Origin: a bacterium
GTDB lineage: Bacteria; Auribacterota; Auribacteria; Auribacterales; Auribacteraceae
Length of the DNA: 10,655 nucleotides
Direction: 5' to 3'
Assembly (NCBI GenBank): GCA_021161885.1
Contig: JAGGZS010000305.1
Coordinates: forward strand, 1 to 10,655
Part shown: positions 1-8,400 of the stretch, piece by piece
How the letters are laid out: every line of letters begins with the position of its first letter
How positions within the stretch are numbered: the stretch's first letter is position 1
Program-made: the position numbers and the translations under genes
Notes under the pieces: model-generated
Told to the model about the DNA's origin: nothing
The model's database searches: none
What the model saw: the letters and a program-made list of their open reading frames with translations, nothing else

Positions 1-645
1 CAATATAATATTAATGATGCAGTTTCTCTTTTAAAACAATTTCCAAAAGCTAAATTTGATGAAACTGTGGAACTTATTTTTAGGCTTGGTGTTGATCCAA
101 GACATTCCGACCAGGTTGTTCGAAGCACTGTTGTTTTGCCTCATGGAGTAGGTAAAACTATTAAAGTGATCGTATTCGCTCAAGGTGATAACGCGCAAAG
201 AGCCAAAGATGCCGGGGCCGATTATGTAGGGTACGAAGACTTAATTGAAAAAGTTAAAGGCGGATGGCTTGATTTTGATGCCGCTGTTACTACTCCTGAT
301 TCAATGCGCGATGTCGGTAAATTAGGTAAAATTTTAGGTCCGCGCGGTTTAATGCCTACCCCTAAAGGCGGTACTGTAACAAAAGATGTCGCTGCGGCTG
401 TTACTGAACTGAAAGCAGGTAAAATTGAATTTAAAGTAGATAAAGCCGCCAATATTCATGTACCTGTTGGTAAGATGTCTTTTAATGAAGATAAAATACT
501 CGGCAACACTAAAGCCGTCTACGATGCCGTGCAAAAAGCAAAACCGGCAAGCGCTAAAGGCGTATATATTAAAACCTGTACCCTTACAAGCACAATGAAC
601 CCTGGAATTAAAATAGATATAAAATCATTTTCAGAAGCTGTGTAG
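1..645 (+). CDS. rplA: 50S ribosomal protein L1, 5'-truncated by the window edge
   Basis: L1 binds 23S rRNA to form the mobile L1 stalk at the E site, where it helps release deacylated tRNA; in many bacteria it also represses translation of its own mRNA. The frame is open from base 1 and already reads as L1 (QYNINDAVSLLKQFPKAKFD), so the GTG at 67 is an internal Val codon. By alignment from memory with the 234-residue E. coli protein, about 19 N-terminal residues lie upstream of the window. Visible family motifs are AKFDETVEL, the LPHG turn, LGPRGLMPTPKGGTVT, KAGKIEF and the C-terminal KGVYIK...STM. The Phe of KFD, part of the RNA-binding face, is present. Two details stand out: MPTPK instead of the commoner MPNPK, as in chlamydial L1, and STMNPG instead of TMGPG (Asn codon at 598-600). 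The gene ends with TAG, 28 bases before rplJ. Identity is secure. Confidence 0.97.
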   Translation, partial: QYNINDAVSLLKQFPKAKFDETVELIFRLGVDPRHSDQVVRSTVVLPHGVGKTIKVIVFAQGDNAQRAKDAGADYVGYEDLIEKVKGGWLDFDAAVTTPDSMRDVGKLGKILGPRGLMPTPKGGTVTKDVAAAVTELKAGKIEFKVDKAANIHVPVGKMSFNEDKILGNTKAVYDAVQKAKPASAKGVYIKTCTLTSTMNPGIKIDIKSFSEAV

Positions 646-659
646 CTGAACAAATAATT

Positions 660-665
660 GAGGAG
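660..665 (+). promoter_or_regulatory. Shine-Dalgarno site setting the GTG start of rplJ
   Basis: GAGGAG lies 8 bases before the GTG at 674. It fixes this non-ATG start, after which the protein reads directly into the normal L10 N-terminus (MRHEKEYLVNEIVDKI). Confidence 0.8.
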
Positions 666-673
666 ATACTGCT

Positions 674-1192
674 GTGAGACACGAAAAGGAATATCTTGTA
701 AATGAAATTGTAGATAAAATTAAGGACTCCGACAGCCTTTTCCTTACGAGTTATCTCGGTCTCAACGCCGAATCAATAACTCTTTTAAGAAAAGAATGCT
801 ATAAAGGGTCCAGCCAATATCTTGTTGTTAAAAACAGAATTTTGAAAATCGCTTTGGAGAAAGCAGGGCTTGAAGTTAATGAAGATGTAAAAAGTGTATT
901 GTTAAAATCAACAGCAGTCGCTTTTTCAAAAGACGATGCCGTAGCCGTAGCCAAATCGCTCATCAAATTCCGTAAAGATAAAGGCCTGCCCAAAATGAAA
1001 GGCGGGTATATAGATGGTAAATGGTTTGACGACAAGCAAGTTGAAGCCTTTTCCAAACTGCCTTCAAGAGAAGTTTTGCTTGCCCAACTGATGGGAACCA
1101 TTAAGGGACCTTTAAATGGATTTGTAACGGTATTGTCTGCCCCGATGCGTAATTTTGTATGCGCGTTAAAAGCGGTAGGTGAAAAAAAGTAA
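674..1192 (+). CDS. rplJ: 50S ribosomal protein L10, stalk base protein
   Basis: L10 anchors the L7/L12 dimers to the GTPase-associated centre of 23S rRNA, next to L11. The 172-residue length is normal for the family (about 165-175). The N-terminal RNA-binding domain is recognisable: a KEYLVNEIVDKI helix, the FLTSYLGLNAESITLLRKE segment and the VVKNRILKIAL helix. The middle carries KMKGGYIDGKWF, then LPSREVLLAQLMGTIKGPLNGFVTVLSAPMRNFVCALKAV, which leads into the C-terminal helix that in this family docks the L12 N-terminal domains. The GTG start is supported by a well-placed Shine-Dalgarno site. Only 28 bases separate it from rplA, so there is no room between the genes for the long L10-binding leader found upstream of rplJ in E. 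coli. Co-transcription with rplA and rplL is inferred from the spacing. Confidence 0.97.
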   Translation: MRHEKEYLVNEIVDKIKDSDSLFLTSYLGLNAESITLLRKECYKGSSQYLVVKNRILKIALEKAGLEVNEDVKSVLLKSTAVAFSKDDAVAVAKSLIKFRKDKGLPKMKGGYIDGKWFDDKQVEAFSKLPSREVLLAQLMGTIKGPLNGFVTVLSAPMRNFVCALKAVGEKK

Positions 1193-1220
1193 ACGAAGAA
1201 ATAAAATAAATGTCAGATAT

Positions 1221-1227
1221 AAGGAGG
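1221..1227 (+). promoter_or_regulatory. Near-perfect Shine-Dalgarno site of rplL
   Basis: AAGGAGG with a 7-base gap to the ATG at 1235 is the best ribosome binding site in the window. That fits the need for four or more copies of L7/L12 per ribosome against one L10, although translation efficiency itself cannot be read from sequence. It also supports the long N-terminal reading of L7/L12. Confidence 0.8.
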
Positions 1228-1234
1228 AAAAATC

Positions 1235-1669
1235 ATGGCAAAAGTAGAAGAGTTATTAAAATCGATTGGTGATTTGTCGGCGGACGATAAAGCTAAACTA
1301 GGTATTGAAATGGTCAAGCAATTGACTATGGTGGAGGTTTCTCAATGGGTATCTATGATGGAAGAAGAGTTTGGCGTTTCAGCAGCAGCTCCAATTGCGG
1401 TAGGTGCTGTCGCAGGCGCGGTGGGCGCTGGTGATGCCGGCGCGGAAGCTGAGGAACAAACGGAGTTCACCGTTAATCTTATTTCCGCAGGCGAGAAAAA
1501 AATTCAGGTCATTAAAGAAGTTAGAGCCATAACTAATCTCGGACTTAAAGAAGCTAAAGGACTTGTTGACAGCGCTCCAAAAGCAGTTAAAGAAAATGTT
1601 TCTAAAGAAGAAGCTGAACAGGTTAAAGAAAAACTTGAAAGCGCGGGAGCTACTGTTGAAATAAAATAG
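1235..1669 (+). CDS. rplL: 50S ribosomal protein L7/L12, stalk protein
   Basis: Multicopy acidic stalk protein that dimerises, binds the L10 C-terminal helix and recruits EF-Tu, EF-G, IF2 and RF3. Three parts are visible. The N-terminal dimerisation domain (residues about 1-49) ends in EEEFGVS. An Ala/Gly/Val-rich flexible hinge (about 50-72) follows, then the globular C-terminal domain (about 73-144) with TEFTVNL, KIQVIKEVRAIT, the factor-binding NLGLKEAKGLVDSAPK helices and the SAGATVEIK end. The protein has 144 residues against 120-130 for most relatives. FGVS falls at 46-49 against 31-34 in E. coli, so about 15 residues are added at the N-terminus (MAKVEELLKSIGDLSAD region) and the hinge is slightly longer. 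The start is supported by an excellent Shine-Dalgarno site. It follows rplJ after 42 bases. Confidence 0.97.
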   Translation: MAKVEELLKSIGDLSADDKAKLGIEMVKQLTMVEVSQWVSMMEEEFGVSAAAPIAVGAVAGAVGAGDAGAEAEEQTEFTVNLISAGEKKIQVIKEVRAITNLGLKEAKGLVDSAPKAVKENVSKEEAEQVKEKLESAGATVEIK

Positions 1670-1670
1670 T

Positions 1671-1719
1671 TTGTTCTAACCGCAATCTTTTAAGAACAAT
1701 ATATAATTGTTATTGTTCC
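1671..1719 (+). promoter_or_regulatory. rplL-rpoB spacer with mutually exclusive hairpins (candidate attenuator or processing site)
   Basis: AGAACAA at 1693-1699 can pair with TTGTTCT at 1671-1677 (7 pairs, 15-base loop). The overlapping GAACAAT at 1694-1700 can instead pair with ATTGTTC at 1712-1718 (7 pairs, 11-base loop), or AACAAT can pair with the adjacent ATTGTT at 1706-1711 (6 pairs, 5-base loop). These folds exclude one another. The spacer ends in GGAG (1725-1728), seven T (1729-1735) and the rpoB ATG. In E. coli this junction holds a partial terminator and an RNase III site that lower rpoBC output relative to rplJL. A similar role here is inference: the stems are AT-rich and weak, and there is no GC-rich stem abutting the T run as in a standard terminator. 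Confidence 0.35.
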
Positions 1720-1735
1720 AAATTGGAGTTTTTTT

Positions 1736-4700
1736 ATGAGTTTTGATAAAGATATGATCTATACGAAACGTCATGGAGCAGTCGAAAAAGAAACAGTTAT
1801 TGATATTCCTGATCTCGTAGAGGTTCAAACAAAATCATATAACGATTTTTTACAGCTTGATGTTCTGCCCGAAAAACGCGCGGACCAGGGATTGCAAGCG
1901 GTATTTCAGGAAATTTTCCCTATTACAAGCTATGATGAAAATTCTGTTATTGATTTCGTAAGTTATTCGTTAGGCATAGCTAAATATGATATGCAGGAGT
2001 CAAGGCGGCGCGGCTTAACTTTCGCCGCCCCTTTAAAAGTTCGCTTAAGATTGACAGAGCATGAGAATATTAAAGAGGAAGATGTGTATTTCGGAAGTAT
2101 CCCGTTAATGACTCATAAAGGCACATTTATCATAAACGGGGCGGAACGTGTTATTGTCAGCCAGCTGCATCGTTCCCCGGGTATTTGTTTTGAACAAACC
2201 ATTCATCCGCGAGGTACAGTGTTGTATTCGTTTCGAATAATACCATACCGCGGTTCTTGGCTTGAGGTTCAGTTTGATATAAATGATAATATTTATATCT
2301 ATATGGACCGCAGGCGCAGAAGAAGAAAAATTCTTGTAACGGTTTTTTTACGGGCATTAGGCTATTCCGATAATCTGCAGATTCTTGACCTGTTTCACGG
2401 CGTAGAGGAAGTTGATCTTGCTAAAACACCTGCCGGTGAAGTAGTAGGCACGATTTTAGCCGCTGACGTAAGAAGCGAACAGGACGATATCGTAATCTTG
2501 CCTGAACTGCAGAAAATTTCCAAATCTGTTTTGCAGAAGATCAAAGAACTTGGCATACGGCATATCAAAATCGCCAAAGGCGCTGATGAGGATTCGCCTA
2601 TAATAAAAATGCTTAAAAAAGATTCAACCAAAAATGAGGATGACGCCCTTAAAGATATTTATAGAAAATTGCGTCCGGGCGACCCCGCTACCGCATCTAA
2701 TGCTAAAGCGTTGCTGCACAGGTTGTTTTTTGATTCTCGACGATACGATCTAAGCCGGGTTGGGCGGTTTAAGCTTAATAAAAAATTAGCCCTTGAAATC
2801 AACGATGAAGAACTCAAAAAAACTACATTGGAAGAACGCGATATAGTTGAGGCGGTTAAATATTTACTCAATTTGCCCAAAGGCGAGGGTTTAATTGACG
2901 ATATCGACCATCTTGCCAACAGGCGTGTGCGTTCCGTCGGAGAATTATTACAGAACCAATGCCGTATTGGGTTGGCGCGTATGGAACGGTTAATCAAGGA
3001 ACGTATGAACCTGTATGATATGAGCTCTGATGTTATGACACCACATAAACTTGTCAATCCTAAGGGATTGTCGAGCATAATAAAGGATTTTTTCGGCAGA
3101 AGCCAGTTGTCGCAGTTTATGGATCAAACAAATCCATTGGCGGAATTAACTCATAAACGCCGTTTAAGTGCTTTAGGTCCAGGTGGATTAAGCAGGGAAC
3201 GAGCAGGTTTTGAAGTTCGCGATGTCCATACAAGCCATTACGGCAGAATTTGCCCTATTGAAACTCCCGAAGGTCCGAATATCGGTCTGATTGCTTCGTT
3301 GAGCACTTATGCGCGCATTAATGACTACGGCTTCATAGAGACACCGTACAGGGAAGTTGTTGACCGTGTTATTACAGACAAAATAAAATATTTAGCGGCA
3401 GATGAAGATGAACGCTCGCTTATAGGGCAGTCAGATGTAAAAATCGACGAAAATAAACGAATTATTGACGAGGAAACATCAGCAAGATATCGAGGCGATG
3501 TTTTACGTATTGACTCTGCGAAAATAAATTATCTTGATGTCTCTCCGAAACAGTTGGTTAGTGTTGCCGCAGGGTTGGTTCCTTTTTTGGAACATGACGA
3601 TGCGAACCGTGCTTTGATGGGATCAAATATGCAGCGCCAAGGTGTTCCTCTTTTAACAACAGAAGCGCCTCTTGTAGCTACCGGGCTTGAATACCGTGCG
3701 GCTAAGGATTCCGGTGTTATGGCTGTCGCCGAAGAGGACGGTGTTGTTGAATATGTGGATTCAAGAAAAATAGTTATTAACGGAAAAGTTTATTCATTAA
3801 TTAAATTTCAACGCTCTAATGCAGGCACTTCCCTTAACCAGCGTCCATTGGTTAAGGTAGGCGATAAAATTAAAAAAGGTAAGGTAATCGCTGATGGCCC
3901 TGCTACTCGAAACGCTGAATTAGCCTTGGGACGCAACGTGCTTGTGGCATTTATGCCTTGGGGCGGTTATAACTTTGAGGATGCTATTTTAATCAGCAGA
4001 AAACTTGTCAAAGATGACGCTTATACATCGGTTCATATTGACGAATTTGAAGTAGGTGCCCGCGATACCAAACTCGGCAAGGAAGAGATTACCCGCGATA
4101 TTCCAAATGTCGGTGAAGAGGCTTTAAGCAATTTGGATGAGGACGGAATTATCTGTATAGGCGCTGAAGTTAAGCCCGGCGATATTCTTGTCGGCAAAAT
4201 CACCCCTAAAAGTGAAACCGAATTATCGCCTGAAGAAAGACTTCTTAGGGCTATTTTCGGTGAAAAAGCCGCGGATGTGCGTGACGCGTCATTAACCGTT
4301 CCTTCAGGTACTGAAGGCATAGTCATTGATGTTAAAGTCTTTTCAAGAAAAGAACGCGCCAGAACAGATACAGAAAGACAGGAAGAAAAAAAAGTCCTCA
4401 AAGAAATTTCTGAAAATTATCGTAAAAGATATGCTGATATAGAAGAACAAGTGCGGATAAAAATGTCTGAACTGCTTCTCGGTAAGAAAATCAAAGGCGA
4501 TATTATTGATTTGCGTACTGAAAAAATTATTATTCCGAAAGGCAAAGCTATAACTAAAGAAATGATAGACAGATTTAAACTCACTCATTATGAATATGTC
4601 CGCATTGAAGACCCGAAAGCCGATGAAGATATAACCAAGATTACCTTCTGGTATAGAAAAATGCTGGAAGAGACCGAAGTTCAGGAAAACAGGGATATCG

Positions 4701-5473
4701 ATAATTTTAAAAAAGGCGATGAATTAGACCCGGGAGTCATAAAACAAGTTAAAGTCTATATCGCCAGCAAACGAAAATTGCTTGTCGGCGATAAAATGGC
4801 CGGTCGGCATGGCAATAAAGGTGTTATCGCTAAAATTCTTGCTGAGGAAGATATGCCCTTTTTACCTGATGGAACCCCTGTTGAGATGGTGCTCAATCCG
4901 CTTGGCGTGCCGTCACGTATGAACGTAGGACAGGTTCTTGAAACACATCTTGGATGGGCGGCTAAAGTCTTGGGGCTTCATATGGTAACCCCTATTTTTC
5001 GAGGCTTGTCCGAAGATGATATAAAACAATATCTGAAAAAAGCGAATTTGCCTGAAGACGGAAAAATACGGCTCTACGATGGTAGAAGCGGTCAGCCGTT
5101 TGATCAGAAAGTCGTTGTCGGATATATATATATGTTGAAACTTAATCACTTGGTAGCGGATAAAATTCATGCAAGGGCAATCGGTCCATATTCACTTGTA
5201 ACCCAGCAGCCGTTAGGCGGCAAGGCGCAGTTCGGAGGCCAGAGGTTCGGGGAAATGGAAGTTTGGGCTATGGAGGCGTATGGCGCCGCTTACGCTCTAC
5301 AGGAACTACTTACCGTAAAAAGCGATGATGTCCAAGGAAGAACCCGCATTTACGAGTCTATAGTAAAAGGCGATAATTCACTTGAGGCAGGAACTCCTGA
5401 ATCTTTTAACGTGTTGATTAAAGAGATGCAGAGTTTAGGACTTGACATTAGGGTAGAAAAAGAAGAACACTAA
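1736..5473 (+). CDS. rpoB: DNA-directed RNA polymerase subunit beta
   Basis: Beta subunit of core RNA polymerase; with beta' it forms the active centre and the rifampicin pocket. The 1245-residue protein is complete, from YTKRHGAVEKE to SFNVLIKEMQSLGLDIRV. Conserved landmarks include VSQLHRSPG (about 141), the rifampicin region around 454-480, CPIETPEGPNIGL, the catalytic-centre lysines in GDKMAGRHGNKG (K1020 and K1028, matching E. coli K1065 and K1073) and H1145 (matching H1237). Rifampicin contacts equal wild type: Q460, D463, H473, R476 and S478 (E. coli Q513, D516, H526, R529, S531). R455, T465 and A469 differ from E. coli; the last two occur in many phyla, so sensitivity is inferred. Compared with E. 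coli (1342), the SI1 region is about 50 residues shorter, the SI2-position insert (about 870-995, charged and helix-prone) is about as long, and a roughly 50-residue C-terminal-half insert is absent. DRRRRRRKIL (about 190) resembles chlamydial beta. GGAG lies 7 bases before the ATG, the gap being all T. Confidence 0.99.
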   Translation: MSFDKDMIYTKRHGAVEKETVIDIPDLVEVQTKSYNDFLQLDVLPEKRADQGLQAVFQEIFPITSYDENSVIDFVSYSLGIAKYDMQESRRRGLTFAAPLKVRLRLTEHENIKEEDVYFGSIPLMTHKGTFIINGAERVIVSQLHRSPGICFEQTIHPRGTVLYSFRIIPYRGSWLEVQFDINDNIYIYMDRRRRRRKILVTVFLRALGYSDNLQILDLFHGVEEVDLAKTPAGEVVGTILAADVRSEQDDIVILPELQKISKSVLQKIKELGIRHIKIAKGADEDSPIIKMLKKDSTKNEDDALKDIYRKLRPGDPATASNAKALLHRLFFDSRRYDLSRVGRFKLNKKLALEINDEELKKTTLEERDIVEAVKYLLNLPKGEGLIDDIDHLANRRVRSVGELLQNQCRIGLARMERLIKERMNLYDMSSDVMTPHKLVNPKGLSSIIKDFFGRSQLSQFMDQTNPLAELTHKRRLSALGPGGLSRERAGFEVRDVHTSHYGRICPIETPEGPNIGLIASLSTYARINDYGFIETPYREVVDRVITDKIKYLAADEDERSLIGQSDVKIDENKRIIDEETSARYRGDVLRIDSAKINYLDVSPKQLVSVAAGLVPFLEHDDANRALMGSNMQRQGVPLLTTEAPLVATGLEYRAAKDSGVMAVAEEDGVVEYVDSRKIVINGKVYSLIKFQRSNAGTSLNQRPLVKVGDKIKKGKVIADGPATRNAELALGRNVLVAFMPWGGYNFEDAILISRKLVKDDAYTSVHIDEFEVGARDTKLGKEEITRDIPNVGEEALSNLDEDGIICIGAEVKPGDILVGKITPKSETELSPEERLLRAIFGEKAADVRDASLTVPSGTEGIVIDVKVFSRKERARTDTERQEEKKVLKEISENYRKRYADIEEQVRIKMSELLLGKKIKGDIIDLRTEKIIIPKGKAITKEMIDRFKLTHYEYVRIEDPKADEDITKITFWYRKMLEETEVQENRDIDNFKKGDELDPGVIKQVKVYIASKRKLLVGDKMAGRHGNKGVIAKILAEEDMPFLPDGTPVEMVLNPLGVPSRMNVGQVLETHLGWAAKVLGLHMVTPIFRGLSEDDIKQYLKKANLPEDGKIRLYDGRSGQPFDQKVVVGYIYMLKLNHLVADKIHARAIGPYSLVTQQPLGGKAQFGGQRFGEMEVWAMEAYGAAYALQELLTVKSDDVQGRTRIYESIVKGDNSLEAGTPESFNVLIKEMQSLGLDIRVEKEEH

Positions 5474-5483
5474 AACACCTAAC

Positions 5484-5489
5484 AAGGAG
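5484..5489 (+). promoter_or_regulatory. Shine-Dalgarno site setting the TTG start of rpoC
   Basis: AAGGAG lies 8 bases before the TTG at 5498, and the protein then reads directly into the normal beta' N-terminus. No in-frame ATG or GTG sits at a comparable position, so the rare TTG start is well supported. Confidence 0.8.
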
Positions 5490-5497
5490 ATTATCCA

Positions 5498-8400
5498 TTG
5501 ACTAAGAGGATAATTGATTCTTATAGCGATTATAATTTAAGAGGAAATTTTGATAAAGTTACAATCCGTATAGCGTCTCCGGAAGTTATACATTCATGGT
5601 CCCGGGGTGAAGTAAAAAATCCGGAAACAATAAATTACCGTACGTTTAAACCTGAAAAGGGCGGTCTTTTTTGTGAACGGATTTTTGGACCTACTAAAGA
5701 TTGGGAATGTAGCTGTGGTAAGTATAAACGAATCAAACATAAAGGCGCTATATGCGACAGGTGCGGTGTTGAGGTAACCCAGTCAAAAGTGCGTCGTGAA
5801 CGAATGGGGCATATTGAACTTGCCGTTCCTGTGTCTCATATATGGTTTTTTAAAACTATGCCAAGCCGAATAGGCAATATTTTAGAGCTTTCAACAAGGT
5901 CGCTGGAACGGATTCTTTATTATGAAGATTATGTTGTGGTTGATCAGGGAAGTACGCCGCTTGAAAAAAAACAACTTTTAAGCGAAATGGAATACAGGGA
6001 AGCTCACGCTAAATATAGCGATGCTTTCAAAGCTATGGTTGGCGCGGAAGCAATACGCGAATTATTGGATAAAGAAAATCTTGAGGCTCTTTCAGCTGAA
6101 TTGCGAACTAAAATGCTTAAAACAAAATCCAAACAAACGCTTAAAAAAATCAGTAAACGACTGAAAATTATTGAAGGATTCAGAAATTCAAAAAATAATC
6201 CGGCTTGGATGGTAATGAGCGTTGTGCCGGTTATTCCGCCTGATTTAAGACCGTTAGTCCCTCTTGAAGGTGGACGCTTCGCTACTTCCGACTTGAATGA
6301 TTTATACAGAAGGGTTATTAACCGTAATAATCGATTAAAAAGTATATTGGAATTAAAAACCCCGGAAGTGATTATTAGAAATGAAAAACGTATGCTTCAG
6401 GAAGCTGTTGATGCTTTGTTCGATAATGGACGCCATGGACGCCCTGTAGTGGGAACAGGTAATCGCCCGTTAAAATCACTTAGTGATATGCTTAAAGGAA
6501 AACAAGGACGTTTTCGTCAGAACCTATTAGGAAAACGCGTTGACTATTCCGGCCGGTCGGTTATCGTGGTCGGACCTGAACTTAAACTGCATCAATGCGG
6601 TTTGCCTAAGAAGATGGCAATGGAATTGTTTGAACCGTTTATTATCAGAAGACTTAAAGAACAAGGCAGTATTCATACAATAAGAAGCGCGAAGAAAATG
6701 ATAGAACGAGGCGCGCCGGAAGTATGGGATATTCTTGAAGAAGTAACTAAAGGACATCCTATACTGTTAAACCGAGCCCCTACACTGCATAGATTGGGTA
6801 TTCAGGCGTTTGAACCGATTCTTGTTGAGGGTAAAGCGTTAAGAATACATCCGTTGGTTTGCGCTGCGTTTAATGCCGATTTTGACGGCGACCAGATGGC
6901 GGTGCATGTACCGCTGTCAACCGAAGCTCAGCTTGAAACGAGAATGTTGATGCTCGCATCAAATAATATTTTTTCTCCTTCAAGCGGAAAACCTATCACT
7001 ACTCCATCGCAGGATATAACTTTAGGCTGCTATTACCTGACTAAAGAACTTCCCTGCGCTACGGAAAAAATGAGGTGTTTTGCTAATAATGAAGAAGTGC
7101 TCCTTGCGTTTAACAATAAAATAATAACAATTCATGAAAAAATAAAAGTTAAATTAAATGATGAAATTATAAAAACAACTGTAGGCAGAATTATTTTTAA
7201 CGAAATAATGCCTCCTGAAATTGAATATATTAATCATGAACTGAATAAAAAAGGACTTGGCTCTCTTGTAATGGACTGTTATAAGATTATAGGGCATAAT
7301 AGAACGGTTGATTTGCTTGACAGATTAAAAACACTTGGTTTTGAGGCGGCTACAAACGCTGGTATTTCCATATCAATAGATGATATGATTATCCCATCTG
7401 CAAAGAAAGAGCTTCTCAATACGGCTCGGGCGGAAATAGATGAAGTCGAACGCCAGTACCATAGCGGAAGCATTACAGACGGTGAGCGGTATAATAAAAT
7501 TATCGATATCTGGACACATACAACAGATACTGTCTCTGAAGTGATGTACGGCGGCCTGAAAGAAGCCCAATCTGAACACCAAATTAATCCGGTTTTTATG
7601 ATGGTCGATTCAGGCGCTCGTGGAAGTAGACAGCAGATTAGGCAGTTAGCTGGTATGAGGGGATTGATGGCAAAACCATCGGGTGAAATTATTGAAACCC
7701 CTATTTTATCAAACTTTAGAGAAGGATTAAGTGTTCTTGAATACTTTACATCCACACACGGAGCTCGTAAAGGTTTGGCAGATACTGCTTTAAAAACCGC
7801 TGACTCCGGATATCTAACACGAAGATTAGTAGATGTATCCCAAGATGTTATTGTTACGATAGACAACTGTAACACGTTAAACGGTATTCTTGTGAAAGCG
7901 ATTTTTGAAGGCGAAGATGAAATTATATCTCTTCACGACCGCATCATTGGGCGTGTGGTGCTTGATGATATAATAAATCCCGCAACCGGTGATCTTATCT
8001 GTGAAGCAGATACTACTGTTTCTAAAGAAATCGCTAATCAGATCGTGAAGTCCGGTATTACACAAGTTAAAATTCGCTCGGTTTTAACTTGTGAAGTCGG
8101 TACCGGTATATGCAAAAAATGCTATGGGTTGGATTTGGCCACCGGTAAAGACGTTGAACTAGGTGAAGCTGTTGGTATTATAGCGGCTCAGTCGATCGGA
8201 GAACCGGGCACTCAGCTGACAATGAGAACATTCCATATAGGAGGCACTGCGAGCCAGGTTTTTAAACAGCCTCAGATTGTAGCGAAAAATGACGGTATCG
8301 CACATTATCACGATTTGAGAGTGGTAACTACTAAAGAAAATACTTCAATCGTTCTTAATAAAAATGGATTAATAAGTGTTACAACACCCGAAGGCCGTGA

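Noticed and set aside
67..645. Reading L1 as a complete 192-residue protein from the GTG at 67
   Set aside because: The in-frame codons from base 1 to 66 already encode conserved L1 sequence and there is no ribosome binding site before 67, so the gene is cut by the window edge.
1694..1735. Intrinsic terminator before rpoB (hairpin plus seven T)
   Set aside because: The stem is short and AT-rich and ends about 10 bases before the T run, with the rpoB ribosome binding site in between, so it does not have the form of a terminator.
2659..3078. 139-codon open frame on the minus strand inside rpoB
   Set aside because: It is antisense to conserved beta sequence and its product looks like a low-complexity Ser/Leu/Arg shadow, with no recognisable domain.
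3095..3175. Rifampicin-resistance changes in rpoB
   Set aside because: The differences from E. coli (R455, T465, A469) are not at the main resistance residues, the Thr and Ala occur widely in other phyla, and the usual resistance positions are wild type.
7279..7875. 198-codon open frame on the minus strand inside rpoC
   Set aside because: It lies wholly opposite the conserved bridge-helix region of rpoC, matches no family I recognise, and is readily explained by the codon bias of the plus-strand gene.
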